A DNA stretch of 39,439 nt, taken from positions 7,085 through 46,523 of IMG/VR virus record IMGVR_UViG_3300030388_001015. One strand, given 5' to 3'. The stretch is from a virus. Both the position numbers and the translations under genes were made by a program. Shown in pieces: positions 8,414-14,641 of this stretch (position 1 is its first letter; each line of letters begins with the position of its first letter). Below the pieces are notes generated by a model. It worked only from the letters and a program-made list of their open reading frames with translations. It was not told the origin of the DNA and ran no database searches.

Positions 8414-9040
8414 ATGGCTATAACCACTTTTTCCGGTCCTGTCAGATCCCTTGGGGGTTTTGTTGAGTCTGGTTTCAATAACGCAATTGATGCAACCGCA
8501 GCTTTAACTGGCGGCACTCTTGCTCTAACCGCACTTCCTATAGCAGTTTCAGCTCCTGGCGTATTACCAGCAACTACTGGTTCACCCGGACACGCCGGTA
8601 AAGAACTTACCATTACCGCAGATGGCGGTACATTTACTTTACCTCTTATTAATGCAATTAATCCCGGCGCTAACGCAGCTGCAGGCCAAGGCCAAGGCGG
8701 AGCTTCTGATCCTAATCAAACAAGTAATTTAGGTATGCAGTTTAGATTTACTGTTTTAGTTGATATTACAACTAACCTTATTATTAACACCGGCGCTGTT
8801 GCCGATGTAATTTTTGGAACTATTAATTTCTGTGATGATGCTAACGATGCTGGTGTAGCTGGATTTTTTATGACTCCTGGTACAGCTAATACAGTTACAT
8901 TTAATGGTACTACTCAAGGCGGAGACGCGGGTTCTACATTTACTCTAACAGCGGTTGGTGCAAACGCTTGGAAAGTAGAAGGGGTTTCAGTATTCCCTAC
9001 TGCTTCAGCACCAGCTACGCCATTCTCAACTAGAGTTTAA
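8414..9040 (+). CDS. Beta-rich virion protein, marine-phage decoration type
   Basis: A 208-residue protein, poor in Lys and Arg and rich in Ala, Gly, Thr and Asn. It begins with FSGPVRSLGGF, has a central GKELTITADGGTFTLPLI strand repeat and ends with the pattern Asn-Gly-Thr-Thr-x-Gly-Gly ... Trp-Lys-Val-Glu-Gly ... Thr-Pro-Phe-Ser. I associate that C-terminal pattern with proteins coded after the capsid gene in marine phages, where a capsid-surface or fibre-associated role is usually proposed. A GGAG site precedes the ATG. It is the first gene after the terminator and leader, so its output may be set separately from the capsid gene. Confidence 0.65.
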   Translation: MAITTFSGPVRSLGGFVESGFNNAIDATAALTGGTLALTALPIAVSAPGVLPATTGSPGHAGKELTITADGGTFTLPLINAINPGANAAAGQGQGGASDPNQTSNLGMQFRFTVLVDITTNLIINTGAVADVIFGTINFCDDANDAGVAGFFMTPGTANTVTFNGTTQGGDAGSTFTLTAVGANAWKVEGVSVFPTASAPATPFSTRV

Positions 9041-9054
9041 TTTAGGAGAAGGCT

Positions 9055-9651
9055 ATGACTGGAGATATTTGGGCAATAAGACCTAGCGTAGGAGCAGCTA
9101 TTTACAGAGCCGCAGCAGCTATTACGGGTGACGCTCCTATTACGCTCCCACTACTTATTAATGATCCCGCGCCGCAAGGTGCAGGGTACTTAGTGACTAT
9201 TACTTCCAACGGAGACGATAGAGCTGTTATCTTTACTATTACCGGACGACAGGTAGGCGATATAACAGGGGGCAGTACAGTTGAAACTATAGCGGGACCT
9301 AATGCCGCAGCTGTTACAGGTGCTATACCCTTTGCATCTATTAGTAGTATTACGGCAAGCGCCGCATCGGCAAATAATATAAGCATAGGAACAATAGGAA
9401 ATTTGTTTCTACCTAGAGCTCGTATTAAAGGATTTTATGTAGTATCTGGTGCAAACGCAGGTACGCTTGTAGTAAATATAGGTACTGCTTCCGTTATTAA
9501 TACTATATTCAGTATTGCTACACCAGGAGGTGTTACTATTACTAATGAACTATTGTTACCAGGAGACGGAATTTTAACGGCTCGTCAGGTTAATGATTTT
9601 GCGGAAGTAATAGCAACGGGTATAACTGACTACACACTGTTCTGCGGATAA
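9055..9651 (+). CDS. Beta-rich structural protein of unknown role
   Basis: A 198-residue Ala/Ile/Thr/Gly-rich protein with an AGGAG ribosome site. The central part (about 40-105) shows the pattern TSNGDDRAVIFTITGRQ, then GSTVETIAGPNA and FASISSITASAASANNISIG. This is a repeated beta-sandwich-like layout that I associate with phage virion proteins. The N-terminal WAIRPSVGAAIYRAAAAI is mildly hydrophobic but not a convincing signal peptide. It follows the preceding gene by 14 bases and is probably also displayed on the capsid or tail. No enzyme motif is visible. Confidence 0.65.
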   Translation: MTGDIWAIRPSVGAAIYRAAAAITGDAPITLPLLINDPAPQGAGYLVTITSNGDDRAVIFTITGRQVGDITGGSTVETIAGPNAAAVTGAIPFASISSITASAASANNISIGTIGNLFLPRARIKGFYVVSGANAGTLVVNIGTASVINTIFSIATPGGVTITNELLLPGDGILTARQVNDFAEVIATGITDYTLFCG

Positions 9652-9654
9652 ATT

Positions 9655-9939
9655 ATGCCAACTAAAAAGAAGGCTAAGAAAGGCGTATCATTAGCAGTAG
9701 GAAGAGGCGAAAAACTCCCCGTTTCAAAAGGAGCGGGACTTACTGCTAAAGGTCGTGCTAAATATAATCGTAAAACTGGAGCTAATTTAAAGGCTCCTGC
9801 ACCCAACCCTAAAACTAAAAAGGATGCGGCTCGCCGTAAGTCTTTTTGTGCAAGAATGTCTGGTATGAAAGGCCCCATGAAAGATTCTAAAGGTCGTCCT
9901 ACTAGAAAAGCGGCATCATTAAAAAGGTGGAAATGCTAA
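9655..9939 (+). CDS. Small basic protein, possibly DUF6321-like
   Basis: A 94-residue, strongly basic protein starting three bases after the previous stop. It contains VSKGAGLTAKGRAKYNRKTG, a central Pro/Lys-rich NLKAPAPNPKTKKDAARRKS, and ends KGRPTRKAASLKRWKC. I recognise this layout as a conserved small protein of marine phages and tentatively link it to DUF6321; no function is known to me. Composition suggests nucleic-acid binding or neutralisation of packaged DNA. The closing Lys-x-x-Ala-Ser-Leu-Lys-Arg-Trp motif recurs as Lys-Gly-Ala-Ser-Leu-Lys-Arg-Trp near the start of the 11472 protein, so the two may share a binding element. Confidence 0.75.
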   Translation: MPTKKKAKKGVSLAVGRGEKLPVSKGAGLTAKGRAKYNRKTGANLKAPAPNPKTKKDAARRKSFCARMSGMKGPMKDSKGRPTRKAASLKRWKC

Positions 9940-10160
9940 TGAGTACCGAACGTGAACTAGGAGAACATTCAGTAGCTATTGACCATATGCAAAAAGATAT
10001 GGACGAAGTGAAAGAAGATATCCGCCATCTAAAAGTTGCTGTTGATAATATTGAAACTATGTTATCTGAAATAAAGGGCGGTAGAAAAATGGCTATGTGG
10101 TTTTGTGGTGCTATTGGCAGTGCAATTACAACGGTTATATATTGGTGGGCTGGTAGATAA
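9939..10160 (+). CDS. Small coiled-coil membrane protein, XhlA-like holin accessory candidate
   Basis: A 73-residue protein with a charged heptad-type helix (about residues 8-47) followed by one C-terminal membrane segment (about 51-71, MAMWFCGAIGSAITTVIYWW). This topology matches XhlA-type haemolysin/holin accessory proteins and related phage membrane proteins. ATG 9939 overlaps the previous stop as TAATG, with AAGGTGG upstream; an in-frame ATG at 9933 and GTG at 9927 are alternatives. It is coupled by another TAATG to the next gene. A lysis role is plausible, but it sits among basic virion proteins, so it could instead anchor a virion component. Confidence 0.6.
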   Translation: MSTERELGEHSVAIDHMQKDMDEVKEDIRHLKVAVDNIETMLSEIKGGRKMAMWFCGAIGSAITTVIYWWAGR

Positions 10161-10900
10161 TGCCAGCTAAAAGCGCCAAGCAACTTAAACTTATGCAAGC
10201 GGTGGCTAATAACCCTAAGTTTGCTAAAAAAGCGGGTATTCCACAATCTGTGGGTAAAGAATACACTAAGGAGAGCATGATGAAAAAATATAATATGGGT
10301 GGTGGAGTAGCGGATGCTGCAGGTGCACGAGCTATGGATCCAAAAATGGCTATGGCTATGGAAGCTCAACGACGACGCGCTGCTATGGGTGGAATGAATA
10401 AAGGTGGTAAGGTTAAGAAAATGAAAGCGGGTGGTAATACTTCTCGTGAAAACAGAATGGAAGAGCTAGGTAGAGTAGACGCAGAACGCGCTAATACTGC
10501 TTCAGGTCGTCGTAATCTGAGTGATGAGAAAAGTCGTATTAGAAGCGAACTCAAAATGAAGAAAGGCGGTTCTGTTAAAGATAAAGAAGGCCGTGCTATG
10601 GCTATGAATAAAAAAGATATGACAGGCGCTCAAATGAGCGACGCAGCCGGTCGTGCTATGATGAAAAAAGGCGGTAAAGTTAAAAAGCAGGGCTATAATG
10701 ATAGACTTAATGAGTCTTTGGGTGCAAGAAAGGGTAAGAAATCTCAGTCAATGAAATCTCGTCGTAACGAGTCTAAAGGCGCTAAAGCATCTGCGGGGAA
10801 GAAAGCTTATTCAGGTAATAAGTCTTCAGCTCAAAGCAGTGCATCTAAACGAGCAGATGGTATAGCTCAACGCGGGCGTACTCGTGGTCAAATGAGATAG
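10160..10900 (+). CDS. Lys/Gly-rich basic protein with Gly-Gly-Lys motifs and conserved C-terminal tail
   Basis: A 246-residue, very basic, low-complexity protein. The N-terminal ~40 residues (MPAKSAKQLKLMQAVANNPK ... PQSVGKEYTKE) form a small folded-looking segment resembling DUF3008-type phage proteins. The rest is probably disordered and carries repeated short motifs: NKGGKVKKMKAGG, MKKGGSVKDK and MKKGGKVKKQ. The last 14 residues, DGIAQRGRTRGQMR, match the ends of the proteins at 10910 and 12445. It is joined to the previous gene by TAATG and followed by a GGAG for the next. Probable roles are DNA condensation or loading into virions; neither is shown by sequence alone. Confidence 0.75.
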   Translation: MPAKSAKQLKLMQAVANNPKFAKKAGIPQSVGKEYTKESMMKKYNMGGGVADAAGARAMDPKMAMAMEAQRRRAAMGGMNKGGKVKKMKAGGNTSRENRMEELGRVDAERANTASGRRNLSDEKSRIRSELKMKKGGSVKDKEGRAMAMNKKDMTGAQMSDAAGRAMMKKGGKVKKQGYNDRLNESLGARKGKKSQSMKSRRNESKGAKASAGKKAYSGNKSSAQSSASKRADGIAQRGRTRGQMR

Positions 10901-10909
10901 GAGTTGAAT

Positions 10910-11245
10910 ATGAGTTTTGCTGACACACTTAAAGACCCTAAGACACTAAAAAAGGCATTACAACTAGCGCAGAGCCTTAAAAAACTTGATAAAACAAGTA
11001 CGGCAAACTCTTCTTTAACTAGTAGCCGTACTTTAGGTTCTCTTTCAAAAGATGTAGCAAAACTAAAAAAAGGGGCTAGATCAAAACCCGGAGCACTAGC
11101 CAAGAGAAATGCAACTGTGGCGGGTTCTTCTGTTGTTGGTAGTCCCGTTACAGGTTCACGGGTAGTTAATGTAGCACCAAAAAAGAAAAAAAGACCCATA
11201 GATGGTATAGCTCAAACAGGACTTACTAGAGGTAGAGTAGTATGA
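10910..11245 (+). CDS. Small basic protein with the same C-terminal tail
   Basis: A 111-residue Lys/Ser/Leu-rich protein. ATG 10910 is preferred because GGAG at 10900-10903 sits six bases upstream; the in-frame TTG at 10904 abuts it. The first ~30 residues are a predicted amphipathic helix (TLKDPKTLKKALQLAQSLKK), followed by a Ser/Thr-rich linker and a basic stretch of five lysines in PKKKKRP. It ends DGIAQTGLTRGRVV, the tail shared with the proteins at 10160 and 12445. The stop overlaps the next ATG by four bases. I recognise no family beyond the tail; a virion or DNA-associated role is inferred from the neighbours. Confidence 0.7.
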   Translation: MSFADTLKDPKTLKKALQLAQSLKKLDKTSTANSSLTSSRTLGSLSKDVAKLKKGARSKPGALAKRNATVAGSSVVGSPVTGSRVVNVAPKKKKRPIDGIAQTGLTRGRVV

Positions 11246-11472
11246 GAGCCTCTCGTGGCATGGGAATTATAAACCCCAAGAAATGTTGTAGTAAGGTTTT
11301 GTCACGACCATCTACAGCTAGTTCCCGCAAGGCTTATAAGTCTGGGGGTAGCGTTAAAAAAAGCGTTAAAGATGCTTGTTATAAAAAAGTAAAGGCTAGT
11401 TATAGAGTCTTTCCTAGCGCTTATGCTTCTGGGGCTATTGCTAAATGCAGGAAAAAGAAAGCAGGTAAATAA
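11242..11472 (+). CDS. Small basic Cys-containing protein, conserved in phages
   Basis: A 76-residue basic protein. The N-terminus has GIINPKKCCSK, the centre a Gly-Gly motif YKSGGSVKKS, and the C-terminal half DACYKKVKASYRVFPSAYAS followed by GAIAKCRKKKAGK. The pattern Cys-x-Lys-Val-Lys-x-x-Tyr-x-Val-Phe/Trp-Pro-Ser-Ala-Tyr-Ala-Ser-Gly is one I recognise as conserved across phages and some giant viruses, but no function is established to my knowledge. Four Cys residues could bind metal, though the spacing is not a standard finger. It is coupled to both neighbours (ATGA and TAATG). Confidence 0.75.
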   Translation: MRASRGMGIINPKKCCSKVLSRPSTASSRKAYKSGGSVKKSVKDACYKKVKASYRVFPSAYASGAIAKCRKKKAGK

Positions 11473-11753
11473 TGGCTGTTCGTAAAACCAAAAAAGGCGC
11501 ATCTTTAAAACGCTGGTTTAAAGAAGACTGGAAAGACGTAAGAACAGGTAAAGCTTGTGGTAGAAAAAAAGGTGAGACTCGTGGTACGCCTTACTGCAGA
11601 CCTTCTAAACGTGTTTCTGCTAAAACCCCAAAAACATCTGGGGAGATGACACCTGCACAAAAGAGATCGCGTATAGCTCAAAAGAAAAGACTTGGGCAAC
11701 CAGCGGGTAAACCTCGTAGAGTAGCGGCACTTAAAAGAAAAGGTAAGAAATAA
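11472..11753 (+). CDS. Small basic protein, DUF5872-like
   Basis: A 93-residue, extremely basic protein. The first ~55 residues contain KKGASLKRWFKEDWKDVRTG, then CGRKKGETRGTPYCRPSKRV and TPKT, which I tentatively match to DUF5872, a family of phages and large DNA viruses with no assigned role. Two Cys in the core and several Trp/Arg suggest a compact nucleic-acid-binding fold. The tail is Lys/Arg-rich and probably disordered. It overlaps both neighbours by one base (TAATG), so it is produced in step with the preceding basic proteins and the connector that follows. Confidence 0.75.
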   Translation: MAVRKTKKGASLKRWFKEDWKDVRTGKACGRKKGETRGTPYCRPSKRVSAKTPKTSGEMTPAQKRSRIAQKKRLGQPAGKPRRVAALKRKGKK

Positions 11754-12433
11754 TGACAGCAACAAATACACATAATTTTAACCTAGATCTTAATTTGCTA
11801 GTAGAAGAAGCGTTTGAGCGTTGTGGTAAAGAACTCAGAACAGGGTATGATCTAAGAACTGCTACACGCAGTTTAAACTTATTAACTATTGAGTGGGCTA
11901 ATCGTGGGATTAACTTGTGGACTGTTGAACAGGGAGCTATTACTCTAATTCAAGGGACGGCAACTTATGATCTACCTACGACTACTATTGACCTTATTAG
12001 TCAGGTTATTAGAACAGGAACTGGAACAACCCAATCAGACATAACTATATCTAGAATATCAAACCCCACCTATGCTTCTATACCAAGTAAAAATGACACG
12101 GGCCGTCCTATACAAGTTTATATAGATAGACAGGCGGCAATACCTAAAATAACTTTATGGCCTATCCCGAACGATGGAAGCTATACTTTTGTTTATTGGT
12201 TTTTGAAAAGAATTGACGATGCAGGCACGGGTGTTAATACCCAGCATATACCCTTTAGGTTTTTACCTTGTATGGTTGCTGGACTTGCTTATTATCTATC
12301 ACTAAAGATTCCAGAAGCAGGACCTAAGATACAATTTTTAAAACAAGAATATGAAGAGCAGTGGCTACTTGCTTCTACGGAAGACAGAGAAAAAGCTACA
12401 TTATCTATTACACCTAGACAATCATATGTATAA
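11753..12433 (+). CDS. Head-tail connector candidate (P22 gp4-like)
   Basis: A 226-residue protein probably forming the ring below the portal that seals the packaged head. The N-terminal region has LLVEEAFERCGKELRTGYDL and SLNLLTIEWANRGINLWTVE, a helical signature typical of connector proteins in P22-like and marine podoviruses, followed by a beta section (TYDLPTTTIDLI, ISRISNPTYASIP) and GRPIQVYIDRQ with WPIPNDG. The C-terminal helix LKQEYEEQWLLASTEDR is also characteristic. It is coupled to the preceding basic-protein gene by TAATG, so a connector is embedded in the basic-protein island. Assignment to gp4 specifically is by resemblance; a generic adaptor is the alternative. Confidence 0.68.
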   Translation: MTATNTHNFNLDLNLLVEEAFERCGKELRTGYDLRTATRSLNLLTIEWANRGINLWTVEQGAITLIQGTATYDLPTTTIDLISQVIRTGTGTTQSDITISRISNPTYASIPSKNDTGRPIQVYIDRQAAIPKITLWPIPNDGSYTFVYWFLKRIDDAGTGVNTQHIPFRFLPCMVAGLAYYLSLKIPEAGPKIQFLKQEYEEQWLLASTEDREKATLSITPRQSYV

Positions 12434-12444
12434 GGAGAATTAAA

Positions 12445-12927
12445 ATGGCAGAGCAGAAAAAAGGAGGGCCTAAATTTACATTTAGAAACTTTACTGAAGA
12501 AGAACTTAAAAAACAACAAGAAAATGAAAGCCCCGTTGACAAAATAACAAGAAAGAACAGCGAAACAAGCAAGGCAAAGAGGGAGGCTAAAGCACAGGGT
12601 GATATGACTAAAGCTGAGTCTGACGAAAAAATAATGGACAAAATGACACCAGCAGAACTACGAGCTAATCAATCTCCTAGTGAAGCACAGACTATGCTAG
12701 AGAATAAAAAGAAAAAGAAAAAGAAAAAGAAAATGAAAGCTGGCGGAGCACTAAAAGCACCCGCTAATCCTGGACTAAAAAAGTTACCTACAGAAGTACG
12801 TAACAAAATGGGCTATATGAAAAAAGGCGGTAAAATAGGCTATTCTAAAGGTGGTTCAACCTCACCTAAAAAATGTAAACGCGATGGTATAGCTATACGA
12901 GGTAGAACTAGGGGTAGAATGGTTTAA
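12445..12927 (+). CDS. Basic low-complexity protein with poly-Lys run and conserved C-terminal tail
   Basis: A 160-residue charged protein with a GGAG site. The first ~85 residues are mixed-charge and helical (FTEEELKKQQENE ... MTKAESDEKIMDKMTPAEL), followed by nine consecutive Lys at residues 88-96, then MKAGGALKAP, YMKKGGKIGYSKGGS and the ending DGIAIRGRTRGRMV. The tail matches those of the proteins at 10160 and 10910, and the Gly-Gly motifs recur in the same set. It is coupled by TAATG to the next gene. Its split architecture (acidic helix, then a basic motif-rich end) suggests one end binds a protein partner and the other DNA or capsid; this is inference. Confidence 0.7.
   Translation: MAEQKKGGPKFTFRNFTEEELKKQQENESPVDKITRKNSETSKAKREAKAQGDMTKAESDEKIMDKMTPAELRANQSPSEAQTMLENKKKKKKKKKMKAGGALKAPANPGLKKLPTEVRNKMGYMKKGGKIGYSKGGSTSPKKCKRDGIAIRGRTRGRMV
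12706..12732 (+). repeat. AAAAAG hexamer microsatellite encoding poly-Lys
   Basis: Four perfect AAAAAG units plus AAA encode nine lysines inside the 12445 gene. In-frame gain or loss of units would change the run by two residues each. It lacks the six consecutive A of a standard A-AAA-AAG slippery heptamer. Confidence 0.9.
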
Positions 12928-13295
12928 TGAGTAACGCTTTTGCTAGTAAAAAGAATGCGATAGCAGACTGTGATGTTTGTGGGTTTCAATTTAAGCTAAC
13001 AAAATTAAAAAGCTTAGTTGTAAGAACTACAAAAACACAGATACTAGCGTGTCCTGAGTGTTGGAACCCAGATCAGCCCCAGAACTTACAGGGTATGTAT
13101 CCGGTTAACGATCCTCAGGCTATACAAGATCCTAGACCTGATAAGAGTTTTGTTATTGCGGGACCTTTTAGCTCTAGAGATATACAATGGGGATGGAGCC
13201 CTGTAGGGTTTTCAAATCCTTTACAACTAGAAGGACTAGAGAATTATTTATTAGCACAAGGACAAATAGGAACCGTAACGGTTACTACAACTTAG
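12927..13295 (+). CDS. Zinc-ribbon virion-module protein
   Basis: A 122-residue protein starting at the TAATG overlap with the previous gene. It has two Cys pairs, CDVC at residues 15-18 and CPEC about 30 residues later (LACPECWNPDQPQNL), a typical four-Cys zinc ribbon. After the ribbon comes NDPQAIQDPRPD, then a Trp/Gly/Pro-rich section and a Thr/Val tail. I associate this combination with a conserved small protein of marine phages near the adaptor genes. The zinc site could be structural or nucleic-acid binding; no catalytic motif is visible. Confidence 0.75.
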   Translation: MSNAFASKKNAIADCDVCGFQFKLTKLKSLVVRTTKTQILACPECWNPDQPQNLQGMYPVNDPQAIQDPRPDKSFVIAGPFSSRDIQWGWSPVGFSNPLQLEGLENYLLAQGQIGTVTVTTT

Positions 13296-13304
13296 GAGAA
13301 GATA

Positions 13305-13481
13305 ATGAAACAGAACCAAGAAAGAAAACCTAAAATGGTAGGTGGTTTTACACAACCACAAAACGTACCTGTACCTAATACAGCAGGATACCCAGAAAAG
13401 AATGTTAAAACTTCTGGCATAGTAACTCGTGGTAATGGAGCAGCTACTAAAGGAACTATGGCTCGCGGCACTATGGCATAA
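13305..13481 (+). CDS. 58-residue protein with Arg-Gly tail motif
   Basis: A short gene with a good AGGAG site at 13294-13298 and ATG 13305, filling the gap between two well-supported genes. The product is Pro/Asn/Gly-rich in its first half (GFTQPQNVPVPN) and ends TSGIVTRGNGAATKGTMARG-TMA. The ending, especially Ser-Gly-Ile-x-x-Arg-Gly and Ala-Thr-Lys-Gly-Thr-x-Ala-Arg-Gly, is one I associate with small conserved phage proteins, and it loosely resembles the Asp-Gly-Ile-Ala...Arg-Gly tails coded upstream. It is probably a disordered, virion-associated protein; no function is known to me. Confidence 0.7.
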   Translation: MKQNQERKPKMVGGFTQPQNVPVPNTAGYPEKNVKTSGIVTRGNGAATKGTMARGTMA

Positions 13482-13490
13482 GGATAAGCA

Positions 13491-14144
13491 ATGAACTACA
13501 CAGAATTAGTTGCTGCAATTAAATCTTATACTGAAAACGAATATCCGACTGTAGACGTTAATCTATTTATAGAACAGGCGGAACAGCGTATATTTAATTC
13601 GGTCCAAATACCTGATCTACGTAAAAACGTAACGGGAAATATAACATTGGGAAACAAATATCTTAATGTTCCTTCTGATTGGTTAGCTACTTTTAGTTTA
13701 GCTGTTATAGATTCTAATAATGTATATACTTATCTATTAAATAAAGACGTAAATTTTATTAGGCAATCATTTCCTGACATTGATGCCACATTTCGCAAAA
13801 AGCCAGAATACTATGCTATTTTTGATGATACAACGTTTATACTTGGAGCTACGCCAGACGCTGCTTACACTGCTGAGCTTCATTATTACTACTATCCTCA
13901 AAGCATTGTTGCTGCTGGTACTAGCTGGCTTGGGGATAATTTTGATAGTACACTATTATATGGATCTTTGTTGGAAGCGGCTACTTACTTGAAGGCTGAT
14001 GCCGATACTATTACTAACTATATGACTAGATATAATGAAGCTATGGACTTAATTCAGAATTTAGGTGAAGGCAAAAACAGACGAGATGCGTATAGAAGTG
14101 GGCAAGCGCGTATTCCTGTTAAAGGTAGTAGAGGGCCTATATAA
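13491..14144 (+). CDS. Head-to-tail adaptor candidate (SU10-adaptor-like)
   Basis: A 217-residue protein likely to form a ring in the neck. It opens with a short helix and a characteristic VNLFIEQAEQRIFNSVQIPD, continues with a beta region (NITLGNKYLNVPSDWLATFS), RKKPEYYAIFDDTTFILGAT and the Tyr-rich LHYYYYPQ, and ends with helices (YGSLLEAATYLKADADTITN) and a basic tail. This order (helix, beta barrel-like insert, helix) is what I associate with adaptor proteins of SU10 and marine podovirus-like phages. It lies 9 bases after the 58-residue gene. With the 11753 gene it gives two connector-type proteins, as expected for a short-tailed phage. Confidence 0.68.
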   Translation: MNYTELVAAIKSYTENEYPTVDVNLFIEQAEQRIFNSVQIPDLRKNVTGNITLGNKYLNVPSDWLATFSLAVIDSNNVYTYLLNKDVNFIRQSFPDIDATFRKKPEYYAIFDDTTFILGATPDAAYTAELHYYYYPQSIVAAGTSWLGDNFDSTLLYGSLLEAATYLKADADTITNYMTRYNEAMDLIQNLGEGKNRRDAYRSGQARIPVKGSRGPI

Positions 14145-14183
14145 TAAATACATTAATAAAACATTTAGACTAGGAAGTTAATT

Positions 14184-14630
14184 ATGGCAATTTCACAGGC
14201 AATGTGTACCTCATTTAAAGTTGAGCTATTAACAGGTATACATAATTTTACTAATGGTGCAGACGTATTTAAAATTGCACTATTTAGAAACCAAGCAGCT
14301 ATTCAAGGTACTTTTGGTGCGGCTACAACTAATTTTTCACAAATGGGGGCAGACCAAGTAACAGGTGCGGGTTATACTTCTGGAGGGTTTCAGTTAACAA
14401 ATGTAACTCCTACTTCTACTGGTACAACCGCATTTGTTGATTTTAGTCCTAATGCTACGTTCGCCAATTCTACTCTTACTTCTTCAGGTGCTCTAATTTA
14501 TAACAGCACAGACGGAGGTAAAGCGGTAGCAGTATTAGATTTTGGTGGAGATAAAATATCAACCTCTGGTACTTTCACCGTTGTATTTCCAGCTAATGAC
14601 GCTTCTAATGCAATTGTTCGTATAGCTTAA
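14184..14630 (+). CDS. Conserved beta-rich tail/fibre-associated protein
   Basis: A 148-residue protein with a weak AGGA site. It contains MAISQAMCTSFKVELLTGIH-NF, FKIALFRNQA, GAGYTSGGFQLTNVTP, and a C-terminal LIYNSTDGGKAVAVLDFGGD followed by GTFTVVFPANDASNAIVRIA. I recognise this as a widely conserved phage structural protein, usually annotated hypothetical. The repeated strands and closing Asn-Ala-Ile-Val-Arg-Ile-Ala predict a jelly-roll-like or beta-sandwich unit. It precedes the fibre gene by 11 bases and could join fibre to tail. No enzyme or membrane features. Confidence 0.72.
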   Translation: MAISQAMCTSFKVELLTGIHNFTNGADVFKIALFRNQAAIQGTFGAATTNFSQMGADQVTGAGYTSGGFQLTNVTPTSTGTTAFVDFSPNATFANSTLTSSGALIYNSTDGGKAVAVLDFGGDKISTSGTFTVVFPANDASNAIVRIA

Positions 14631-14641
14631 TAGGATTTAGT

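Noticed and set aside
12706-12735. Programmed ribosomal frameshift at the AAAAAG run
   Set aside because: Runs hold only five A before each G, so there is no A-AAA-AAG heptamer, and the zero frame continues to a conserved tail.
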